From positions 62,001 to 126,000 of the forward strand of contig NZ_JAUHTQ010000002.1 of assembly GCF_030418165.1 (NCBI RefSeq): a stretch of 64,000 nucleotides of DNA. The letters are read 5' to 3'. The notes beneath the pieces are model-generated. The model ran no database searches. It was not told the DNA's origin and saw only the letters and a program-made list of their open reading frames with translations. This DNA is from Ureibacillus aquaedulcis. GTDB lineage: Bacteria; Bacillota; Bacilli; Bacillales_A; Planococcaceae. The translations under genes and the position numbers were made by a program. Of the stretch, positions 8,274 through 16,631 are shown piece after piece. Numbering within the stretch: the first letter of the stretch is position 1; each line of letters opens with the position of its first letter.

Positions 8274-9902
8274 TCACATTGTTGGTTTCACTGAAAATAA
8301 CTCCTTTAACAAACTTTCAATCAATTTAGGTGTTTGAACGAAAGCACTATTAATATGAACACGCTCAGTGCTTTGATGGGGATCCTTGCCGAATGGTCCA
8401 ACATTTAATATAGGTGCTTGAAGCTCACTCATTTGTTGGAAAGGGATATTATATAAGGAACCCCAAGTAGGTGTGTTTTGTTCAAAGGTTGTCCATCCGT
8501 AAGATTGATCCTGATAATTCACATAACTTAAGTCACATAGTCCATTGAAGTAATGAATTTGTTTTACTTCCAATTCAAATTCTTTTAATGCCAGGTTTTT
8601 CACCAATTCAATAGTTTCTTTAATTAATGGGTCATCTGATGAGTTCACTGCTGGATAGTAGGGTGGTGCGAATAATAATACAATTGCTGGTGCTAATTCA
8701 GAACAGCGAATAAGTAATTCATCCGCAGCACGTAACGATTTTTCCCTTTCATCCCATTCATCATGTGCAAGTACATCACTTAGCAGTTTTTCAACTTGCT
8801 TTTTACCCAATTTCTTTTCCGCATATTCTAAAAGTTCTTGATACCTTATTACGCTAACTTTGCCGATGGGTTTTACCCGGGCCTGTGCACAAATCAATTG
8901 ATATGCTTCATTACATTGTTTAGCTGCTTTAAGTGCTACCTGTTCAAATAAATTCATAACGTCTTGTGCAGTTCGTTTCATCAAAAATACGTTATACAAT
9001 GCTACGGCACGATAGGGTGTTTGTGTTGAATATTGTAGTTTTAAATCTTTTTGTTGTAAGGAAACCGGAAGGGGAGTACTTTCACCACGTTCACTTTCAC
9101 AGAACAAAGCATTCCATTCCATTAACTGTGTCATGAATGTAGAGATGTAGTTTGCTGTCATACCCTTTAATGGTTCGCCAACATGCGTTTCCTTCCCGTA
9201 GAAAAGGGCGGCAGGCATGATTTTCCCAATGGTTCCACTATAGATGTAATAGTTTTCATCCCCTGGTTTTTGTGTGAAAGAAGGTTCCGCGTTTAGAAAT
9301 AATTTATAGGACAGTGTGTATTGTTCGCGCAAGGCAACTAAAACCTTTACCGCAGCACGCATTCCTGCAGAATTTACCTCTTCATCAGGTACAGTTACTA
9401 ATACAAGATTAATAGGCCAATCTTCTGAAATCGCTTTTTCAATCATCGACATATGGAGAACAAGACCCATTTTCATATCCATTGTGCCACGGCCAAATAA
9501 AAAATCGCCGGATTCCAGATCAATCCGTGACTCTTCATTTAGCTCATTTTTACGTTTAATTAATTCTTTTGTTAAAAGCTCTGGATTAAAAGCTAAATCT
9601 TCAAGATCCCCATATTCTTCTGTTTGCACTGTATCAAAATGGCTGATTAATACAACGGTATCAGTTGCATCTTGATGTTTATATAAAGCTGTAACCAAAT
9701 TTCTTCCAGGATCTGCTTCGTGTAATGATAAATAATCTGGATGTTGCTTGAAATAATCATTCTCTAATAATTTTTGTTGCAATTTAAAAGGAAATTTCCG
9801 TTCTCCTTCCGTGTGTGTACGGCTATCCCAGCTAACAACCTCGCACAATAAGGAGCGAAGTTGTTCGGGGTTGTTCCATTTATAGTTACCCAAAGAGACC
9901 AC
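8274..9902 (-). CDS. rocB: RocB-like M20-family hydrolase
   Basis: 542 residues, close to the length of Bacillus RocB. M20 metallopeptidase landmarks are in order: VVLISHFDTVQ (metal His and Asp), FGRGTMDMKMG, VTVPDEEVNSAGM (catalytic Glu pair) and a late PFGKDPHQSTERVH metal site. RocB belongs to the arginine-utilisation regulon of B. subtilis, but its reaction has not been established to my knowledge. Here it sits between an amino-acid permease and two hydrolases of the arginine deiminase/DDAH superfamily. That suggests it removes an acyl or peptide-like group from a guanidino or ureido intermediate. The start is uncertain: GTG 9902 overlaps a possible AGGTGG site, and a TTG three codons later fits as well. 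Confidence 0.85.
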   Translation of the reverse strand: MVSLGNYKWNNPEQLRSLLCEVVSWDSRTHTEGERKFPFKLQQKLLENDYFKQHPDYLSLHEADPGRNLVTALYKHQDATDTVVLISHFDTVQTEEYGDLEDLAFNPELLTKELIKRKNELNEESRIDLESGDFLFGRGTMDMKMGLVLHMSMIEKAISEDWPINLVLVTVPDEEVNSAGMRAAVKVLVALREQYTLSYKLFLNAEPSFTQKPGDENYYIYSGTIGKIMPAALFYGKETHVGEPLKGMTANYISTFMTQLMEWNALFCESERGESTPLPVSLQQKDLKLQYSTQTPYRAVALYNVFLMKRTAQDVMNLFEQVALKAAKQCNEAYQLICAQARVKPIGKVSVIRYQELLEYAEKKLGKKQVEKLLSDVLAHDEWDEREKSLRAADELLIRCSELAPAIVLLFAPPYYPAVNSSDDPLIKETIELVKNLALKEFELEVKQIHYFNGLCDLSYVNYQDQSYGWTTFEQNTPTWGSLYNIPFQQMSELQAPILNVGPFGKDPHQSTERVHINSAFVQTPKLIESLLKELFSVKPTM

Positions 9903-9995
9903 CTATTTTCTAATAGAATATTTTGTTGCAGTTCTTAAAGAAGGAGGGGCCTAAGAGTTAGACCTCCACCACTCAATATTAATGTTTAACAGTTA

Positions 9996-10796
9996 TTAAA
10001 AACGTAGTGATAAACAACTCAATCCGCCATCCTGTTTTTGGAATTCTGACATTTCAAGTTCAATCGTTTTAAAGCCAGCACCCTCAATTTTCTTCTTTGT
10101 TTCTTCGTAACCTTTTGGAAGAATGACATAATCATTTACACGAATACAATTTGCTGAGTATTCATTCTTTTTTGATACAACAATTTTTTCATACTGCTCA
10201 AAAGCAGGGTGATCAATGAACTCGCCCGCTACAACCATTATGTTATTGCCAAGATATGCAATCCCAGTCTTTAGATGGAAGAATTCTTTTAATTGAATGA
10301 TGGTTGCTTTATAACCTTCAGTCTCTAAAATTTCTTTTAATTGGCGAGCCCCTTCTTCATTTGTACGTGTAGAAAGGCCAATATAAAAATGTTGATCCGC
10401 TTGGAGAACATCACCACCATCAAGTGTACCTGGATATTTGATGGTATAAATTTTGTGGAAGAAATTTGTTAGCACAGGTTCCATTTCAACAATCTCTGCA
10501 TTTCTAGATGCTGCGCCTGGATTTGCCACAACTGCAAATTGACGAGTTAATACTGCGGTATCTTCTACAAACGTAGAGTCTGGGTAATCTTCATTAGCTG
10601 GGAGGTGAGTTACTTCTACATCACATTTTTTTAATGCTTCTACATAAGCTTCATGTTGAATTAATAATTGATTGTAATCTGGTATTCCTAGATCCGAAGT
10701 CGTTAAGCCATTAACATAGCTTTTCCCAGGAGTTTTTACAATTACGTTTCTAAAAATAACTTTTTCTAGTGTTCCAGGGTTTACGTTTTTTAACAT
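9996..10796 (-). CDS. Dimethylargininase-like hydrolase (DDAH family)
   Basis: 266 residues with the DDAH signatures. YPDSTFVEDTAVL (about residues 66-78) gives the substrate Asp/Glu pair, YPGTLDGGDVL the second acidic motif, FHLKTGIAYLGNN the catalytic His, and QDGGLSCLSLRF at the very end the nucleophilic Cys. DDAH enzymes cut N-omega-methylated arginines into citrulline and (di)methylamine. Close relatives act on N-omega-hydroxyarginine or arginine, so the exact substrate is inferred. It lies 52 bases after a second member of the superfamily in one operon. Confidence 0.88.
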   Translation of the reverse strand: MLKNVNPGTLEKVIFRNVIVKTPGKSYVNGLTTSDLGIPDYNQLLIQHEAYVEALKKCDVEVTHLPANEDYPDSTFVEDTAVLTRQFAVVANPGAASRNAEIVEMEPVLTNFFHKIYTIKYPGTLDGGDVLQADQHFYIGLSTRTNEEGARQLKEILETEGYKATIIQLKEFFHLKTGIAYLGNNIMVVAGEFIDHPAFEQYEKIVVSKKNEYSANCIRVNDYVILPKGYEETKKKIEGAGFKTIELEMSEFQKQDGGLSCLSLRF

Positions 10797-10848
10797 ATTT
10801 TATCTTCCTTTCTGATTGTGTTTCATATAGGTTAAAGTATTTGTTTTA

Positions 10849-11739
10849 TTAATTACGAACAACTGGGCAAGTCAAGCAAGTTGGCCCCCCCGTTCCCTTA
10901 TAGCTAATCTCATTTCCTTTATATTCGTAAACAGTAGCACCGGCATCTATTAATTGTTTCTTTGTCACTTCGTTTCCGGTAATCATGACGCACACCCGTG
11001 GTGCTAAAGCAAGAACGTTACAACCTAAATTTAGGTACTCATCATTTGGCACTTCGATTAATGTAATGCCACGTTTAATCAACAACTGTCTGAAAAAAAC
11101 CGGCATTAACCGAGAATGTACAACTGCTAAGTCGGTATCAATCATACTTATGAAGGACATCAAATGAAGACACTCATTTTCTCCTTGATCATGTGGAAGT
11201 TGCACAACAATTAATTCATCTACAAAATCTTTCGTAATTTCACTTAGTTGTTTAATAGCTTCCAAGTTTGTTCGATAACCTAATCCTACAGCAAGGGTGC
11301 GGTCATCTAGCCAAACTAAATCTCCTCCGTCCGCAAGTGCATCACCAGTCAATTCTCCGACGATAGGGATTCCGTTTAACTCCAGGTACTCTTTATAGAT
11401 TTCCGCTTCTGGTTGTCTAAGTTCTTTGCCAGACCTTAAGATTATTGCCCCGTATTTAGTAAACTTGACGGGATCATGTGTATAAATTGAGTCCATTCCT
11501 ACTTGATCGGAATGAGGGAGATAATCAATGTTGGGTACATGCTTTTCCAAGATGGTTAGAAATTCATTGAATTCTATTATGCTATCTTGAAAATTTGGCA
11601 CTTCGATGTAATTGAATTTTTGCCAGTTGTCACTTAGGTTAGTTTGATTAATAAAGGCATCCTTAGGGTGCTTGATAATGACTCTTTGTAAAGAGCTGAA
11701 CATTGATGAGCTATAAGTTGGTGAAGTTTGAGATGACAT
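10849..11739 (-). CDS. Amidinotransferase/arginine deiminase superfamily protein
   Basis: About 296 residues of the guanidino-modifying enzyme fold. Motifs in order are MDSIYTHDPVKF (acidic substrate contacts), DALADGGDLVWLDDR, GYRTN, ENECLHLMSFISMID (His in the catalytic position) and a C-terminal GTGGPTCLTCPVVRN with candidate nucleophilic cysteines. The pattern differs from the neighbouring DDAH, so this is a separate activity and not a recent duplicate. ATG 11739 is preferred because it lies nine bases after AAGGAGG; ATG 11745 would be only three bases away. It is the first gene of the operon. Confidence 0.8.
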   Translation of the reverse strand: MSSQTSPTYSSSMFSSLQRVIIKHPKDAFINQTNLSDNWQKFNYIEVPNFQDSIIEFNEFLTILEKHVPNIDYLPHSDQVGMDSIYTHDPVKFTKYGAIILRSGKELRQPEAEIYKEYLELNGIPIVGELTGDALADGGDLVWLDDRTLAVGLGYRTNLEAIKQLSEITKDFVDELIVVQLPHDQGENECLHLMSFISMIDTDLAVVHSRLMPVFFRQLLIKRGITLIEVPNDEYLNLGCNVLALAPRVCVMITGNEVTKKQLIDAGATVYEYKGNEISYKGTGGPTCLTCPVVRN

Positions 11740-11753
11740 ATACATAGACCTCC

Positions 11754-11772
11754 TTTTCCACTATGCGGAAAA
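11754..11772 (-). promoter_or_regulatory. Operator-like palindrome before the guanidino operon
   Basis: TTTTCCACTATGCGGAAAA is a six-base inverted repeat with a seven-base centre, just upstream of the AAGGAGG site. Read on the minus strand it gives TTCCGCATAGTGGAA, matching the two palindromes before iclR. It is a candidate IclR binding site that would block early transcription. Confidence 0.5.
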
Positions 11773-12267
11773 TCATATTATTAAATGGAAAGTATGGTAT
11801 AAATTTAACACTACCTCAGCAAAATAGTCAAACTAATTTTTTGAATATTTAATTATTAATAGTTTAGAAACTTATTTCGTTTGAAACAGACTTGTTTTTA
11901 AAGTTATAGACTTGTCAAGACAGAATTGCATTCTGCGATGAAGGACGAACAATTCGAGAGCTGTTATTTTTGCGGAGGCTTTGGTGGGGAAAAATCTTTT
12001 AAAGTTGAAGCCGGTTTTGAAAGAGTGTACTTAAATAAAGAGGGCTTTATTTGAAAAACGATTTTTAACATCTGACGTCCTAAATAGGAGAGTGTCTTTC
12101 TTCATAAATAGGGAGCAGATTTATTGGATATTTATATTAAAATGTTATTTATAATGGTATAAGTAGACTGTTTATATAACCAATTTATTTTAACGATTTT
12201 ATAAAGGCTCTGTATCTATTCAAGACGGTTGGTAAAATCCCAATTTGCCTTTTCTATTGTAAATTGT
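11773..12267. other. Intergenic region with a worn repeat copy
   Basis: No gene found. The promoter of the guanidino operon should lie in the first 100 bases. A degenerate hairpin at 12075-12120, with TCCTAAATAGGA, GTGTCTTTCTTCAT and AGGGAGCAGATTT, resembles the dispersed repeat family but has decayed. Confidence 0.4.
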
Positions 12268-12395
12268 CTAAAATAATTCTGGTTCAACCCAATCCTCTGT
12301 TTTAAGATCATCAATAGGAAAACTTCAAGATTAGTTGTTTCTCCCTTTCTCCATTTATCTCTTCAACAATTTCAACATACTAACTTACAATAATT
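12268..12395 (-). pseudogene. Short remnant of an unknown gene
   Basis: On the minus strand YVEIVEEINGEREKQLILKF is followed, after a frame change near 12315, by DDLKTEDWVEPELF and a stop. Both parts look protein-like and acidic, as in the C-terminus of a small cytoplasmic protein. A stop lies immediately before the first segment. I do not recognise the family. Confidence 0.3.
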
Positions 12396-12422
12396 TTCGA
12401 AGCAGATACCTTGGAATAAGCT

Positions 12423-12542
12423 AAACAAATAATAAATCACTTTGAGAATTTTACTAATGATTATGGTGTAAGTGCTTCTGTAACAAAAGAAAATAATATA
12501 GACTTCTCAATTACATATTTTGGCGCTATCCTTGAATTGTAA
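12423..12542 (+). pseudogene. Duplicate 5' fragment of the 30797-31081 gene
   Basis: It reads KQIINHFENFTNDYGVSASV and then TKENNIDFSITYFGAILEL before TAA. The first part matches KQIINHFKKFTNSFDVSVSV, the N-terminus of the unknown protein at 30797, at DNA level as well as protein level. The start codon is lost to an in-frame stop just upstream. After about 25 residues the match ends, and the frame runs into a copy of the dispersed hairpin repeat. Confidence 0.7.
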
Positions 12543-12572
12543 GGGGAGCGCTTATTTTTATTAAACGGGTTA
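12522..12572 (+). repeat. Dispersed palindromic repeat, copy 2
   Basis: GGCGCTATCCTT and AAGGGGAGCGC flank a seven-base loop, followed by TTATTTTTATT. It overlaps the end of the duplicated gene fragment, which takes its last codons from the repeat. Confidence 0.75.
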
Positions 12573-12671
12573 ATTAATGAAAACCTGTAACTTTATTCAG
12601 CCTTTTACGTTTGATAAATTAAGAGGTTTAATTGTATTAATAGTTAAAAAATTCATTAGAGGATGGTTAGT

Positions 12672-13094
12672 ATGAAAACCATATATCATTGTTTAATTAT
12701 GTGGACACCATTTATATTACTGTTTGGCTTAGCTGGATTTGGTTTAGAATTTTTAGAAGGGAATAAAATCAGGACATCAGAATATATGGGACTTAGTGAT
12801 TTAGGAGTTGGTTATTTGTTCTTAAAGGGTTCTTTAGCTTTTGTCTTATACCCTATTACATTTTTGCCACTGACATTTATCGTAAGTAAATTTGTAAAGC
12901 CTTTACTGCTTAAGATGCTTACCTTTAGTTCTTTTGGGGGGATACTAGGGGTATTTTCTTTTTTCATATATGATTCTAGCCACATAGATGAATATAATTT
13001 AAGTATTACCAATTCCATTACACTATTTGGTGTTGCGGGCTTACTCTATGCTTTGGTGGAAAATCCAATCCGGAGAAATATAAAGTTTGTTTAA
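12672..13094 (+). CDS. Small four-helix membrane protein, unknown
   Basis: 140 residues from ATG 12672 (ATG 12663 gives three more). Hydrophobic helices lie at about residues 5-25, 45-62, 70-90 and 105-125, with Lys/Arg at the C-terminus (PIRRNIKFV). A GAGG site lies about ten bases upstream of the chosen start. I do not recognise a family. It is the first of several membrane or lipoprotein genes set off by hairpins in this stretch. Confidence 0.6.
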   Translation: MKTIYHCLIMWTPFILLFGLAGFGLEFLEGNKIRTSEYMGLSDLGVGYLFLKGSLAFVLYPITFLPLTFIVSKFVKPLLLKMLTFSSFGGILGVFSFFIYDSSHIDEYNLSITNSITLFGVAGLLYALVENPIRRNIKFV

Positions 13095-13260
13095 TTAATA
13101 GTGCTTTAGTTAAATAATAATTTTTGGCGCTTTTCCGTCATAAGGATACCACGTTTAAATGACCTAATTTATGTCATAATCATTACATGCAGAAAGGTTT
13201 ACAAGGGGAATTGTATGCGTATGGAAGCTCAGCTCGGCTATAAAATATAGGAGGTGGATA

Positions 13261-13809
13261 ATGAGATATCTTGTTTTGGGGAGTTTACTGGCTTCTATTT
13301 TATTATCTTTGCTAGGTTGCCAGCAAACTACAAACCATAATTCAGAAGGAGAAATGGAAGATTTTGTTGAGCCAGAATCATCTGATAGGGTGAAATACAC
13401 AAATCCACTAAGAGAGTATATGTATTATCGAACGCAAGCAGTGATAAACAACGATATTAACATTCTGTGGGACAAGTATCCAGACTTAAAAGATAATATT
13501 GACCTTGAACTAGGGGTCAATGCTGAGAATGAGGAACTGAAAACCTTAAATGCAGATTTTGATATGTTGGATGCCAATTATAATATTGAAGGTTTTGGTC
13601 GGATTAAAGTGAAAACCATAAATGATAATGAAGTAATCGTTCTTCTTCATGGGGGCATCGGCTATTTGAGAAGTGATTTCGAGGAGTCAGGTGGGGAACT
13701 TTTAATCAAGGTCTTCCTAGAATATAAAGACAATGATTGGAAGGTTGTAAAAACGGACGAATACACTTTACCTGAATATAAAGAGTGGATGAAAGAAAAA
13801 AGTAGCTAA
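13261..13809 (+). CDS. Predicted lipoprotein, unknown function
   Basis: 182 residues. The signal peptide MRYLVLGSLLASILLSLLGC ends in a lipobox (LLGC, modified Cys at residue 20), so the mature protein is anchored to the outer face of the membrane. The rest is acidic and soluble, with LREYMYYRTQAVINNDINIL and a beta-rich second half (IKVKTINDNEVIVLLHGG). A textbook AGGAGGTGG site precedes ATG. This domain plan (lipoprotein with an NTF2-like or DUF-type fold) is common in Bacilli, but I cannot name it. Confidence 0.75.
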   Translation: MRYLVLGSLLASILLSLLGCQQTTNHNSEGEMEDFVEPESSDRVKYTNPLREYMYYRTQAVINNDINILWDKYPDLKDNIDLELGVNAENEELKTLNADFDMLDANYNIEGFGRIKVKTINDNEVIVLLHGGIGYLRSDFEESGGELLIKVFLEYKDNDWKVVKTDEYTLPEYKEWMKEKSS

Positions 13810-13828
13810 AAGAAAGCTTCTTATTTTT

Positions 13829-13873
13829 TGGTGCTATCCTGAATAGGGAGAGTGCTTTTTTTCATTGAATCAG
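13829..13873 (+). repeat. Dispersed palindromic repeat, copy 3
   Basis: GGTGCTATCCT and AGGGAGAGTGC are followed by TTTTTTTCATTGAATCAG. It starts about 20 bases after the lipoprotein stop and probably terminates it. Confidence 0.75.
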
Positions 13874-14249
13874 CTATTAGCTTGAGTTTTAACCTGTTAA
13901 ATCTATAGTAGTCCTATGTTTTACCAAAAAGATGAGCATTGTGTTTCAAAGTATTAAACTGTTGAATAGATTTGTAAGACTTCCTCATCATCATTAGTTT
14001 TTATTTTATTGTTTAAACTCTACTTGTTAGCTTTATCCCCATCTCATTAATATCTACATTAATCCTTCTTTACCACTATCCAAGTCAGACTACCCAATAT
14101 AACTATTAACATTATTATTAGGCCATATTTTAGGTTGAAAACTAACCAAGTTTTGCTGACATAATTATTTAAAAGAGTTCAATAAATAATAAATTGCATT
14201 TTGGATATTTTAACATTAGGATCAATTAATCAACAAGGAGGATTTTCGA
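13874..14249. other. Intergenic region upstream of the ProP-like gene
   Basis: A/T-rich, no gene seen on either strand. The promoter of the transporter must lie here, with CAAGGAGG just before its start. Confidence 0.5.
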
Positions 14250-15740
14250 TTGCCTGATAACAAAAATCCTAATAGTCCAAAATTGAAAAGAAAATCAAAA
14301 CCAAAGTTGAAAAAAGAGGATGTAACCGTTGTTGACACGGATTCCGCACGTAAGGCGGTTATGGCAACCGCTGTTGGCAATGGTATGGAATGGTTCGATT
14401 TTGGGATTTACTCGTATCTTGCTGCCACAATTGGACAAGTATTTTTTCCTGAAGTTAGTGGACCTATGCAATTAGTATTTTCTTTTGCAACCTTTGCAGT
14501 AGCTTTTATTGCTCGACCTGTTGGCGGTATTTTCTTTGGAATGCTTGGGGACCGTTTAGGTCGTAAAAAAGTGCTGGCTATTACCCTGATTATGATGGCG
14601 CTTGCCACGTTAAGTATAGGGTTGATCCCGAGCTATGCTTCGATTGGCACTACTGCCACGGTGCTTTTACTCATTGCCCGATTAGTTCAAGGATTTTCAG
14701 CGGGTGGAGAATACTCGGGTGCCATGACCTTTATTGCTGAATCCACACCCGATAAAAAAAGGGGTTTCATGTCAAGTGGTCTAGAGGTCGGTACCTTAGT
14801 TGGCTATATAGCGGGAGCTGGTCTAGTTACTTTACTTACCTACATTTTAGGGGAGGAAACAATGTTGGAATGGGGTTGGCGCATTCCATTCTTCATATCG
14901 GCCCCTATTGGTCTGATCGGCTTTTATTTGCGAAATAATTTAGAAGAATCTCCCGCTTTTGAGGCAATGCAGGAAAAGAAATCAGAAGAGGATGATAATG
15001 AATCCGTAAGGCATATTTTACAGTTCCATTGGAGAGCAATACTGATGGGGATGTTTGTTGTTTTCTTTTATATTGTAGTAAACTATATTGTTTTATCTTA
15101 TATGCCATCTCATTTAACGGCGGTTCTTGGTTATGGGGAAACAGAAGGGCTTTTGTTAATTGTTATTGTGATGGTGATAATGATTCCGATTGTATTGCTA
15201 ATGGGATATTTTAGTGACCGTATTGGAGCAAAGAAGGTAATTCAAGGCGGTTTAATCGGGTTGATTATTTTAAGTATACCTGCTTTTAATTTAATCGGTA
15301 GTGGAAACACTTTGCTTGTATTTTTTGGACTAATGATTCTTGGCATATTCTCCGCCTCTTTCCAGGGAACAATGCCAGCATTATTACCATCTCTATTTTT
15401 TACGAATGTACGGAATGGGGCATTGGCAATTACATTTAATATATCTGCATCGTTGTTTGGTGGTACGACACCATTACTTGTGTCGTGGTTAATCAGCAAA
15501 ACCGCGAATCAAATGATACCTGCCTACTATGCGATATTTGCATCGATTGTCGGTTTTATTGTAGTAACCCTGTTTCTGAAGGATACTTCAGGAAAAGCCC
15601 TACGAGGGTCACCGCCGGCGGTTGAAGAGAAAGCGGAAATCAAAGAGATATTGGAAGAACCGGAAGAAGCATTATGGTGGCACGAAGAAAAGAAAGAAAT
15701 AGAAGAACGGATTGAAGATCGTGCGGAAGATGGGAAGTAA
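14250..15740 (+). CDS. ProP-like MFS transporter (metabolite:H+ symporter)
   Basis: 496 residues with twelve membrane helices. It has the metabolite:H+ symporter signatures GNGMEWFDFGIYSYLA in helix 1, GDRLGRKKVL in loop 2-3 and RLVQGFSAGGEYSG in helix 4. It also has an extended C-terminal tail rich in Glu (about 455-496) that looks able to form a coiled coil, as in osmosensing ProP. The likely substrates are glycine betaine, proline or a related solute. The start is TTG 14250, nine bases after AAGGAGG. It is a single-gene unit ended by a hairpin. Confidence 0.85.
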   Translation: MPDNKNPNSPKLKRKSKPKLKKEDVTVVDTDSARKAVMATAVGNGMEWFDFGIYSYLAATIGQVFFPEVSGPMQLVFSFATFAVAFIARPVGGIFFGMLGDRLGRKKVLAITLIMMALATLSIGLIPSYASIGTTATVLLLIARLVQGFSAGGEYSGAMTFIAESTPDKKRGFMSSGLEVGTLVGYIAGAGLVTLLTYILGEETMLEWGWRIPFFISAPIGLIGFYLRNNLEESPAFEAMQEKKSEEDDNESVRHILQFHWRAILMGMFVVFFYIVVNYIVLSYMPSHLTAVLGYGETEGLLLIVIVMVIMIPIVLLMGYFSDRIGAKKVIQGGLIGLIILSIPAFNLIGSGNTLLVFFGLMILGIFSASFQGTMPALLPSLFFTNVRNGALAITFNISASLFGGTTPLLVSWLISKTANQMIPAYYAIFASIVGFIVVTLFLKDTSGKALRGSPPAVEEKAEIKEILEEPEEALWWHEEKKEIEERIEDRAEDGK

Positions 15741-15809
15741 TTAGAGGAAAAATAATGGAACATATTTCTTAAACTTAATATCAACTAAATATTTCTTAAT
15801 AAGCAAAAT

Positions 15810-15846
15810 TGCGCTTTCCTGTAACTAGGATAGGCGCTTTTTTATA
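15810..15846 (+). repeat. Dispersed palindromic repeat, copy 4 (terminator)
   Basis: GCGCTTTCCT and AGGATAGGCGC flank GTAACT, followed by TTTTTTAT. It is 70 bases after the transporter and functions as its apparent terminator. Confidence 0.8.
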
Positions 15847-16113
15847 TATAAGTGTTGCTTTATAAAATAGGCACCAACAAGTGAATTAGGTTCAAATTTA
15901 AATTTCCAGAATTTAGAGAGCACTCAACCTTTATGGTAGAAGATTTTTACTATATCTTGAGACAGACATGGACTACCACTAAGCAGTGTGTATTCTAAAA
16001 AACTTAAGTAAGGTTAAAAATTTCCTATGGAGTTCATTTATCTAAAAAGTTTGCTTACTTTATAATTAAGACATTTTTCAAATAAAAAACATTTGAAAGG
16101 GTAAGGTTAATAA

Positions 16114-16473
16114 ATGACGTTCTCTATAGTTAGAATCGTGATTTTCATTGTCTGTGTTGTTATCTTAAGTGCTTGTACAAAGAACATTTTAAGTTTTATC
16201 GGTAAAAGTGATAATTGGGAAGTATTGTATGAAATTGATAATCAAAATGATTGTGGCAAAACAGGAGGATATATAAAGTATGTTGGGCATGATTCAATCC
16301 CAGATCGTATAGCGTATTCCGTCCATACTTTAGAGGGTTCGACAACATTAGATGAAAACGGGGTTCTTACTTTACTTTATAGTTGTTCTAATGTACGTGA
16401 AGATTCGGCTATTAAAGCAATAATAGAATGGGATTCAAAATCAGAAACCATTGAACTATCAACGTTGGGTTAA
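16114..16473 (+). CDS. Small predicted lipoprotein
   Basis: 119 residues. The hydrophobic leader ends in ILSAC, a lipobox with Cys at about residue 21. The mature part has a few cysteines and a beta-type pattern (WEVLYEID, GYIKYVG, RIAYSVHTLEG). The upstream site GAAAGGGTAAGG is moderate. The gene lies alone before bioB. Family not recognised. Confidence 0.65.
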   Translation: MTFSIVRIVIFIVCVVILSACTKNILSFIGKSDNWEVLYEIDNQNDCGKTGGYIKYVGHDSIPDRIAYSVHTLEGSTTLDENGVLTLLYSCSNVREDSAIKAIIEWDSKSETIELSTLG

Positions 16474-16489
16474 CTTAATAGGGATAGGG

Positions 16490-16518
16490 TTGACATAAAA
16501 TGGTTTTTTATTTATATT
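16490..16518 (+). promoter_or_regulatory. bioB sigma-A promoter
   Basis: TTGACA at 16490-16495 and TATATT at 16513-16518 are separated by 17 bases. Confidence 0.75.
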
Positions 16519-16520
16519 TT

Positions 16521-16551
16521 ATGTTAACTATATAAGTATTTTAGTTAACGT
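16521..16551 (+). promoter_or_regulatory. BirA operator of bioB
   Basis: Two GTTAAC half-sites at 16523-16528 and 16544-16549 are separated by 15 bases, the spacing I recall for the B. subtilis bio operator. They begin three bases after the -10 box and so cover the transcription start. BirA bound to biotinyl-AMP is known to repress bio genes in this way. Confidence 0.8.
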
Positions 16552-16631
16552 AAATATTGAAGAGAAACCATCCTTGGAGGAGTCCTTCAAAGTTCTCGAT
16601 ACTTTTAACAACAAAATAGAAAAGGAGAAAT

